Below, in pieces: positions 1 through 4,755 of a stretch of DNA of 5,869 nt (within the stretch, counting starts at the first letter, position 1; each line of letters begins with the position of its first letter). The stretch is from CSBr16-57R1 sp041163265. GTDB lineage: Bacteria; Actinomycetota; Nitriliruptoria; Nitriliruptorales; Nitriliruptoraceae. A program made the translations under genes and the position numbers. Under the pieces are notes generated by a model, which searched no databases, was not told where the DNA came from, and worked only from the letters and a program-made list of their open reading frames with translations. The stretch covers positions 1 through 5,869 of the forward strand of contig JBEARL010000077.1 of NCBI GenBank assembly GCA_041163265.1, written 5' to 3'.

Positions 1-1898
1 AGCGTCATCGCCGTGCCCGTCCGCTGGGTCAGCGGGGCGGGGCCCTCGCCGGCCGGGATCAGGCCCGGGACCGGCGGGTCGGTGGCGAGGACCTCCGGGT
101 CGGTCGCGAGGACCGCCGGCGTGTCGTCGCCGCCGTCACCGCCGTCACCGCCGCCGCTCGGCGCCGCGACCCACGTGACGAGCGCCGCGTCGAGGACGAA
201 CGGCTCGCCGGTGCAGTCGAGGGCCTCGAAGGCCTCGCCGTCGAACGTGCCGCTGCCGGCCGTGCCCGGCGCCGTCGCGGTCACGGTGAAGGACGCCGCG
301 TCGCCCGGCAGGAGCAGGCGGTCCTCCGCGGTGTCCGCCTGCCACATCACCATGAGCGTGGCGCCGTCGACCGTCCCCGTCCAGCCGGCGGGCAGCCCGT
401 CGGTCAGCCCGAGCGCGGTCCAGCCGGCGGGCAGCGTCACGACGACGCAGCCGATGCCGTCTCCCTCGCCCGCGACCCAGGTCGCGACCACGTCGACATC
501 GTGCGTCGTGCCCACCGTGATCGTCGCCGCGGCCGGCGTCATCTCGAGGTCCGCCTCGGGGTTCACCGGTGCCACCAGCGTGACGTCGGCGGTGCCGGTC
601 AGCAGCGGCTCGCCCGAGCAGTCGATCGCCGCGTACACGGCCGCCGTCCAGTCGGAGTCGCCAGCCGTGCCCGGCGCGGTCGCGGCCACCGTGAACGTCG
701 CCGACTCCCCGGTCGCGTCGATGACGTCGCCCGCGGTGTCGGCGGACCACGTGATGACCTGACCCGTGCCGCCGCTCGACCAACCGGCGGGGGCGCCCAT
801 GCCGGACGTCCCGATGCCGGTCCAGCCGGAGGGCAGCGTCACGGCGATGCAGCCGATCTCGTCGCCGTCGCTGGCGATCCAGCTGGCCGTGAACGCGACC
901 TGGTGCGCGTCACCGGTCGTGACCGTGGCCGAGGCCGGGACGATCGTCAGCTCGGCGTCCGGCTCGACCGGCGGGTCCTCGAGGACGACCTCGGCGGCGC
1001 CGGTCAGGATCGGGTCGCCGCTGCAGTCGATCGCGGCGAACACGGCGACCGTCCAGTCGGAGTCGCCGGCGGTGCCGGGCGCGGTCGCGGTGACCGTGAA
1101 GGACGCGGACTCGCCGGTCGCGTCGATGACGTCCCCGGCGGTGTCCGCCTTCCAGACGATGACCTGGCTCATCGTGCTGCTCGACCAGCCGCCGGGGGAG
1201 CCCATGCCGGTCGTGCCGATGCCGGTCCAGCCGGAGGGCAGCGTCACGGCGATGCAGCCGATCTCGTCGCCGTCGCTGGCGATCCACTCGGCCGTGAACG
1301 CGACCTGGTGCGTGGCGCCGGTCGTGACCGTGGCCGAGGCCGGGACGACGTCGAGCTCGGCGAGCGAGGTGACCACGTCGACGTCGAACTCGGCCGACAT
1401 GATCGGCGTGTCGGCGCAGGTCACCGAGTCGTACAGCGTGACGGTCCACGTGCCGGTCTCGGGCGCACCGGGGGCCGTGGCGCTGACCTCGACCTCGGCC
1501 GCCTCGCCGAGGTACTGCAGCTTCCCGCCGCCGTTGTCGGCGCTCCAGGTGGCCGGCGGGCCGTCGTCGGCGGACCAGCCGGTGGTCGGCTGGGTCCCGG
1601 CGACGATGGTCAGCCCCGACCAGCCGGCGGGGGCGACGACCTCGACGCAGCCGATCGGGTTGCTCGGGTCGTCGGCGGTCTTCGTCGCGGTGATGTCCAG
1701 CGTGTGGGTCCCGCCGACGAGGACCAGCTCGTCGCCGGTGACCTCGAGCGAGATCTGCGTGTCCTTCGCCGTCGCCGTCAGCGCGCCGCTGAGGGCGAGC
1801 AGCACGGCCGCGGCGGCGGTCAGGGTCCGGGCGGCGGTCCGGCCGGCCCGACCCGCGGGGGGACGGTCCGGGGGCGCGCCGCGGGTGGGCGTTCGCAT
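1..1898 (-). CDS. Secreted tandem Ig-like repeat protein, partial (C-terminus beyond left edge)
   Basis: The minus frame is open from an ATG at 1896-1898 to the window edge: 632 codons with no stop. GAGGAG (1904-1909) lies five bases upstream of the ATG and supports this start. Residues 1-44 look like a long Sec signal peptide: Arg-rich n-region (to about R24), hydrophobic core (residues 28-41, AAAAVLLALSGAL), and an A-T-A cleavage site before KDTQ. Four tandem units follow, at about 46-180, 181-315, 316-449 and 450-580. Each has a beta-rich pattern: 'PASATVTTG'-like start, 'IGC.AVTLPSGW' in the middle, 'FTVTATAPGTAG' late. Each also has exactly two Cys, at 84/161, 215/292, 350/427 and 484/562, which suggests one disulfide per unit outside the cytoplasm. 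Residues 581-592 form a Gly/Asp linker, then a Pro-rich tail with two VLATDP repeats. I infer a cell-surface protein. No enzyme motif is visible, the exact family is not recognised, and ligand and anchoring mode are unknown. Confident that it is a gene; function is open. Confidence 0.88.
   Translation of the reverse strand, partial: MRTPTRGAPPDRPPAGRAGRTAARTLTAAAAVLLALSGALTATAKDTQISLEVTGDELVLVGGTHTLDITATKTADDPSNPIGCVEVVAPAGWSGLTIVAGTQPTTGWSADDGPPATWSADNGGGKLQYLGEAAEVEVSATAPGAPETGTWTVTLYDSVTCADTPIMSAEFDVDVVTSLAELDVVPASATVTTGATHQVAFTAEWIASDGDEIGCIAVTLPSGWTGIGTTGMGSPGGWSSSTMSQVIVWKADTAGDVIDATGESASFTVTATAPGTAGDSDWTVAVFAAIDCSGDPILTGAAEVVLEDPPVEPDAELTIVPASATVTTGDAHQVAFTASWIASDGDEIGCIAVTLPSGWTGIGTSGMGAPAGWSSGGTGQVITWSADTAGDVIDATGESATFTVAATAPGTAGDSDWTAAVYAAIDCSGEPLLTGTADVTLVAPVNPEADLEMTPAAATITVGTTHDVDVVATWVAGEGDGIGCVVVTLPAGWTALGLTDGLPAGWTGTVDGATLMVMWQADTAEDRLLLPGDAASFTVTATAPGTAGSGTFDGEAFEALDCTGEPFVLDAALVTWVAAPSGGGDGGDGGDDTPAVLATDPEVLATDPPVPGLIPAGEGPAPLTQRTGTAMT
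75..113 (-). repeat. Short 21-bp coding repeat (VLATDP) in the Pro-rich tail
   Basis: Two copies of VLATDP, at 96-113 and 75-92 on the minus strand, are separated by one Glu codon, giving a 21-bp period. They follow the Gly/Asp-rich linker (123-158) and precede VPGLIPAGEG. This is a typical low-complexity stalk or wall-spanning segment between surface domains and a C-terminal anchor, but the anchor itself would lie outside the window. Confidence 0.6.
162..1763 (-). repeat. Four tandem coding repeats of about 402-405 bp
   Basis: Units lie at about 1359-1763, 954-1358, 552-953 and 162-551 (minus-strand order 1 to 4). Units 2 and 3 are very similar in DNA: 811-881 and 1216-1286 are the same over about 70 bases at an offset of exactly 405, and the match resumes after a short difference. 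Units 1 and 4 are diverged but keep the Cys pair, the 'GW' motif and the 'TAPG' strand. This points to old domain repetition plus one more recent duplication, or to gene conversion between units 2 and 3. Confidence 0.85.
1765..1898 (-). other. Predicted Sec signal peptide of the repeat protein
   Basis: This encodes residues 1-44. The n-region carries several Arg (R2, R6, R12, R17, R20, R24). The hydrophobic stretch is rich in Ala and Leu, and a small-X-small site (A42-T43-A44) precedes Lys45. There is no twin-Arg followed by the Tat consensus and no lipobox Cys, so ordinary Sec export with signal peptidase I cleavage is the simplest reading. The n-region is long, so an internal start is possible, but no internal Met precedes the core. 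Confidence 0.7.
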
Positions 1899-1903
1899 GG
1901 TGA

Positions 1904-1909
1904 CTCCTC
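1904..1909 (-). promoter_or_regulatory. Ribosome binding site of the repeat protein
   Basis: On the minus strand this reads GAGGAG, followed by TCACC and ATG. It is a strong Shine-Dalgarno match at five-base spacing and fixes the start at 1898. Confidence 0.75.
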
Positions 1910-1940
1910 GGTCGACGCGCTCCGACGCCGCCCGGGCACT

Positions 1941-1957
1941 ATGGACAGTCCGTCTAT
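1941..1957. promoter_or_regulatory. Operator-like imperfect palindrome upstream of the repeat protein
   Basis: The plus-strand sequence ATGGACAGTCCGTCTAT has dyad symmetry about position 1949, with six of eight base pairs matching. Its outer arms are ATGGAC and GTCTAT. It is AT-richer than its surroundings and lies about 45-60 bases upstream of the gene start, where a promoter would be expected. The size and symmetry resemble operators of TetR-type repressors, but no regulator gene is in the window. It could also simply contain the -10 region (CATAGT on the minus strand), for which no good -35 partner is visible. Confidence 0.4.
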
Positions 1958-1995
1958 GCGACGGGTCTCGGGGTCCTCACGGTCGGTGGACGGGG

Positions 1996-2019
1996 CGGGG
2001 CGCCCCGAGGGGCGCCCCG
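1996..2019 (-). terminator. GC-rich hairpin after the baeRF gene, probable terminator
   Basis: Two copies of the self-palindrome GGGGCGCCCC (1997-2006 and 2009-2018) are separated by GA. Together with C1996/G2019 they can form a 10-bp stem (1996-2005 with 2010-2019) closed by a four-base loop. The hairpin starts about 35 bases after the stop codon of the minus-strand gene at 2053-3153 and lies before the next gene. No T-tract follows, as is common for terminators in high-GC actinobacteria. Because each arm is also a palindrome, cruciform or protein binding cannot be excluded. Confidence 0.55.
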
Positions 2020-2052
2020 TGCCTCGCCGCGCGGCGGCAGCGCCTCCGCGTC

Positions 2053-3153
2053 CTACCAGCGCAGGATGGCCGCGATCCCACCGCGCTCGCCGAGCGCGCC
2101 CGGCGGCACGACGACGACCTCGGCGCCGGTGTCGTGGGCGGCGCGGACCGCGCGGGCGATGCGACCGGTGACGACCACGCCGTCGACGAGCGTCTCGTCG
2201 GCCGCGCCGTCCTCGACGAGGAGGCGGTGGACGCGGCCCTCGGCCGCGAGCGCGTCGACGTCGGTCCCGCCGGCGCGTCGGGTCGGCGGCAGCTCCTCGA
2301 GGTCGGCGACCGCGGCGATCGCACGGTCCCGCCGGGCCGCCTCGAGCGCGTCGCGGACGGCCGCGGCGAGCTGCGAGTCGAGGAGACGGTCGTGGTTGCC
2401 GTCGACGTCGGCGACGACGCGGCGGTCGACGACACCCGAGCGGACCGCGGCGAAGCGGTCGCGCAGCTCGGCCGTCCCGACGACGACGAGCGGACGCTCC
2501 CGTCCCGCCTCGGGCAGCGCGACCAACGCCGCGTCGACGCGGCGGAGGAAGTCGTCGACGTAGGCGTCGCGGATGCGGTCGTCGGGCGGCTCCTCCTTGC
2601 GCGGCTCACCGTGGTCGCGGACATCGTGCGTCATCGGGAACCCGGTGCCGGCCGGCTCGTCCAGCTGATGGTCCGAGAGTCGCAGCAGCCGCGTGCCGGC
2701 CGTCGCCCCGCCGCCGGTCGAGACCACCAGCACGTCGACCTCGGGGTCGGCGGTGACGGCGTCGAGCAGCGGGTCGATCAGCGTGGGCGCGGCCTCGACG
2801 ACCACGCGCTCGCGCGGGGTGCGGGTCAGGCCGACGATGCGGGCCGTCGTCGGCGTGACCACGCACGCGAGGCCCTCGCCGCGGACGCTGCGGTCGAGGC
2901 GCTGTCCGATCTCGTCGGCGACCTCGTCGAGGCGGTCGGCCAGCTCGGACATCGCGTCGCGGTCGACGTCGGGCAGACCGTCGCCGCCGGCGGTCAGCGC
3001 CGCGACGGCGGTGCGGGCGAGCCGCCGGGCCAGGATGCCGTCGGGGCCACGGTCGGGGGAGGCGCCGTCGACGGGCAGGACCAGCGTCACGGTGACCGGG
3101 GGCTCGTCGGCGGCGACGGTGCGGACGAGGTCGGTGAAGGCGGCGGGGTCCAT
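2053..3153 (-). CDS. baeRF-type (bacterial eRF1-like) protein
   Basis: This is 366 residues, starting at ATG 3151-3153 behind GGAGG (3158-3162) and ending with TAG (2053-2055). A GTG at 3231 would add 26 residues but is less likely. The layout fits the bacterial archaeo-eukaryotic release factor (baeRF) families. An N-terminal domain (1-115) has an early 'VTVTLVLPVDG' strand. A middle RNase H-like domain (about 116-290) contains 'VLVVSTGGGATAGTRLLRL' and 'RPLVVVGTAELRDRF'. A C-terminal L7Ae-like domain (about 291-366) contains 'GRVHRLLVEDG' and 'TGAEVVVVPPG', and ends in GGIAAILRW, close to the GGI..ILRY end of eRF1/Pelota. Where eRF1 carries GGQ, this protein has a charged, His-containing segment (about 174-190), so peptide release by GGQ is unlikely. 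Roles of baeRFs in ribosome rescue or quality control have been proposed from sequence analysis; treat this as inference. Cytoplasmic. It appears monocistronic, divergent from the dehydrogenase and bounded by a hairpin. Family confident, subfamily not resolved. Confidence 0.87.
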   Translation of the reverse strand: MDPAAFTDLVRTVAADEPPVTVTLVLPVDGASPDRGPDGILARRLARTAVAALTAGGDGLPDVDRDAMSELADRLDEVADEIGQRLDRSVRGEGLACVVTPTTARIVGLTRTPRERVVVEAAPTLIDPLLDAVTADPEVDVLVVSTGGGATAGTRLLRLSDHQLDEPAGTGFPMTHDVRDHGEPRKEEPPDDRIRDAYVDDFLRRVDAALVALPEAGRERPLVVVGTAELRDRFAAVRSGVVDRRVVADVDGNHDRLLDSQLAAAVRDALEAARRDRAIAAVADLEELPPTRRAGGTDVDALAAEGRVHRLLVEDGAADETLVDGVVVTGRIARAVRAAHDTGAEVVVVPPGALGERGGIAAILRW

Positions 3154-3157
3154 GGGT

Positions 3158-3162
3158 CCTCC
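3158..3162 (-). promoter_or_regulatory. Ribosome binding site of the baeRF gene
   Basis: The minus strand reads GGAGG-ACCC-ATG, a strong Shine-Dalgarno four bases before the ATG at 3153. This is what decides for the 366-residue product over the 26-residue longer GTG form. Confidence 0.7.
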
Positions 3163-3188
3163 GATGGTCCACGGGAGCCCGGTGTCCC

Positions 3189-3204
3189 GGGGCGTCCGCG
3201 CCCC
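3189..3204. other. Small hairpin in the leader region of the baeRF gene
   Basis: GGGGCG (3189-3194) and CGCCCC (3199-3204) form a perfect 6-bp stem with a four-base loop, about 36 bases upstream of the baeRF ATG. It may be a leader structure or chance in such GC-rich DNA. No regulatory family is recognised. Confidence 0.3.
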
Positions 3205-3281
3205 AGCGTGCCGAGGGACGGCGTCCGGCACCGGTGACGGGGGTCCCGGGTGCAGGGACGGAGGTCCCCGATCCGCGTCGT

Positions 3282-3287
3282 TAGCCT
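3282..3287 (+). promoter_or_regulatory. Possible -10 element for the dehydrogenase gene
   Basis: TAGCCT fits the loose TANNNT pattern of actinobacterial -10 boxes. It lies in one of the few AT-containing spots of the divergent intergenic region, about 50 bases before the GTG start. No convincing -35 hexamer is seen at 16-19 bases upstream, so this is weak. Confidence 0.22.
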
Positions 3288-3291
3288 CCCG

Positions 3292-3312
3292 CGTGATCCG
3301 AACGTGATCCGA
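3292..3312 (+). repeat. Paired 10-bp direct repeat upstream of the dehydrogenase
   Basis: CGTGATCCGA occurs at 3292-3301 and again at 3303-3312, an 11-bp period (about one helical turn). A third partial GATCCG is at 3270-3275. The pair lies 27-47 bases before the gene start, near the likely transcription start, so it could bind a regulator on one face of the helix. No known consensus is recognised. Confidence 0.4.
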
Positions 3313-3328
3313 CCGACACCCGGACGTC

Positions 3329-3332
3329 AGGA
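3329..3332 (+). promoter_or_regulatory. Ribosome binding site of the dehydrogenase
   Basis: AGGA lies six bases before the GTG at 3339. It is a short Shine-Dalgarno, weaker than those of the two minus-strand genes, but it is the only reasonable one for a start that matches family N-termini. Confidence 0.5.
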
Positions 3333-3338
3333 CCCGCC

Positions 3339-4715
3339 GTGAGCGTCACCGAGTTCGCCTCCGTCGACCCCGCGACGGGCGAGACCACGCGGGTCTGGCC
3401 CGCCCACACCCGGGCCGAGGTCGACGCGCGGCTCGCCGCCGCGCAGGCCGGCTTCCTCGGCTGGCGCGAGGTCCCCGTCGCCGAGCGGGCCGCGGTGCTC
3501 GGCCGCATCGCCGACGCGATGGAGGCCCGCACCGAGGACCTGGCGCTCCTCGCCACCACCGAGATGGGCAAGCCGCTGCGCGAGTCGCGGGCCGAGGTCG
3601 CGAAGTGCGTCGGGATCCTGCGCCACTACGCGGTCCACGCGCCGGCCGGGCTGGCGCCCGTCGACGTCGCGACCGAGGCGGCCCACTCCTTCGTCCGGTT
3701 CGACCCCCTCGGGGTGATCCTCGCGATCATGCCGTGGAACTTCCCGTACTCGCAGGTCGTCCGCGCCGCCACCACCGCGCTGGCCGCGGGGAACGCGGTC
3801 GTCCTGAAGCACGCGCCGACGACGCTGGGGACCGGCGAGGCGTTCGCCGAGGTCTGCGCCGCGGCCGGCCTGCCCGACGGCGTGTTCCAGACGCTGCGCG
3901 TCGACACCGAGGTCGCGGCCGACGTCATCGTCGACGACCGGGTCCGCGGGGTCGCCTTCACCGGTTCGACGCGCGGCGGGCGTGCGGTCGCGGCGCTCGC
4001 GGCCGGGGCCGGCAAGCCGACGCTGCTCGAGCTCGGCGGGTCCGACCCGTTCGTCGTCCTCGAGGACGCCGACGTCGCCCGCGCGGCCGCCGCGGCGGTC
4101 ACCGGTCGGTTCGTGAACGCCGGCCAGTCCTGCATCGCCGCCAAGCGGTTCGTCGTGCACCGCGCCGTCGCCGACGCCTTCACCGCGGCCGTCCAGGACG
4201 GCCTCGCCGGCGTGATCGTCGGCGATCCGAAGGACGAGGCGACGACGATGGGGCCGATGGCACGCGCGGACCTCCGCGACGAGCTCGCGGATCAGGTCGC
4301 GCGGTCGGTCGCCGCCGGCGCCGAGCCGGTGATCACGGGCGGCGTGCGGTCCGGCCCGGGGTTCTTCTTCGCGCCGGCGCTGCTGCGTGGCGTGACCCGC
4401 GACCACGCCGTCGGCGGCGAGGAGACCTTCGGTCCGGCCGCGGCGATCCTGGTCGCCGACTCGGACGACCACGCCGTCGCGCTCGCGAACGACACGCGGT
4501 ACGGGCTGGGCGCCTCGGTCTGGACGGCCGACCGCGCGCGCGGCGAGGCGATCGCCGCCCGCCTCGAGGCCGGGACGATCGGCGTGAACGCCGTCGAGCG
4601 GTCCGACCCGCGCCTGCCGTTCGGCGGGGTGAAGGACTCGGGCTACGGCCGCGAGCTCGGCGTCGACGGCCTGCGCGCGTTCGTGAACGTGAAGGCGGTC
4701 TGGGCGGAGGACTGA
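3339..4715 (+). CDS. gabD: NAD(P)+-dependent succinate-semialdehyde dehydrogenase (GabD1/Sad type)
   Basis: This 458-residue protein belongs to the aldehyde dehydrogenase superfamily and has the usual length of the short GabD1/Sad (YneI) group (about 455-462). It would oxidise succinate semialdehyde to succinate with NAD(P)+, feeding GABA-derived carbon into the TCA cycle, in the cytoplasm. The catalytic set is complete: Asn134 in MPWNFP (oxyanion hole), Lys157 in LKHAP and Glu362 in EETFGP (cofactor binding), general base Glu231 in LELGGSDPF, and nucleophile Cys265 in GQSCIAAKRF. The FTGSTRGG loop (207-214) and the C-terminal PFGGVKDSGYGREL are also present. LELGGSDPF and GQSCIAAKRF are typical of this subgroup. 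The start is GTG 3339 behind AGGA (3329-3332) with a six-base spacer, and it matches family N-termini. It stands alone, divergent from the baeRF gene. Whether it prefers NAD or NADP, and whether another aldehyde is the true substrate, cannot be read from the sequence. Confidence 0.9.
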   Translation: MSVTEFASVDPATGETTRVWPAHTRAEVDARLAAAQAGFLGWREVPVAERAAVLGRIADAMEARTEDLALLATTEMGKPLRESRAEVAKCVGILRHYAVHAPAGLAPVDVATEAAHSFVRFDPLGVILAIMPWNFPYSQVVRAATTALAAGNAVVLKHAPTTLGTGEAFAEVCAAAGLPDGVFQTLRVDTEVAADVIVDDRVRGVAFTGSTRGGRAVAALAAGAGKPTLLELGGSDPFVVLEDADVARAAAAAVTGRFVNAGQSCIAAKRFVVHRAVADAFTAAVQDGLAGVIVGDPKDEATTMGPMARADLRDELADQVARSVAAGAEPVITGGVRSGPGFFFAPALLRGVTRDHAVGGEETFGPAAAILVADSDDHAVALANDTRYGLGASVWTADRARGEAIAARLEAGTIGVNAVERSDPRLPFGGVKDSGYGRELGVDGLRAFVNVKAVWAED

Positions 4716-4717
4716 GG

Positions 4718-4751
4718 GGCGACCCGGTGCGTGGCCGGCGGGTCGCCGGCC
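4718..4751. terminator. Two overlapping alternative hairpins between convergent genes
   Basis: GGCGACCCG (4718-4726) pairs perfectly with CGGGTCGCC (4739-4747), a 9-bp stem with a 12-base loop. A second perfect 7-bp stem, GGCCGGC (4733-4739) with GCCGGCC (4745-4751), uses some of the same bases, so the two exclude each other. The element fills the 40 bases between the stop codons of the plus-strand dehydrogenase (4715) and the minus-strand gene (4756). It probably works as a bidirectional terminator. There is no T-tract on either side. Confidence 0.55.
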
Positions 4752-4755
4752 GGTC

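Larger units (their letters stand above)
3154..3338. other. Divergent intergenic region between baeRF gene and dehydrogenase
   Basis: These 185 bases separate two genes transcribed away from each other, so both promoters should be here. Visible elements are the baeRF RBS, a small hairpin, a weak -10 candidate and the 11-bp-period direct repeat near the dehydrogenase. No ORF or RNA gene is convincing. Confidence 0.6.

Noticed and set aside
162..1763. CRISPR array or non-coding tandem repeat
   Set aside because: The repeats are about 405 bases, lie in frame within an open coding region, and have no short repeat-spacer pattern.
1765..1898. Tat or lipoprotein signal
   Set aside because: There is no adjacent twin-Arg with Tat consensus residues and no Cys in the signal region. 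Sec export with signal peptidase I is simpler.
501..2171. Long plus-strand open frame opposite the repeat protein
   Set aside because: The product is Arg/Gly/Asp-rich without domains, and its codons align exactly opposite those of the minus-strand gene. It crosses the other gene's start and the terminator hairpin. It is a shadow of high-GC codon bias.
3154..3231. GTG start adding 26 residues to the baeRF protein
   Set aside because: The ATG at 3153 has a strong RBS and begins where the family-like sequence begins. The extra residues are Pro/Arg-rich and would overlap the hairpin and RBS region.
766..3237. Very long plus-strand frame (823 codons)
   Set aside because: It runs across two minus-strand genes and their spacer, and its composition changes abruptly at each boundary. 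There is no RBS or recognisable domain. It is an antisense shadow.
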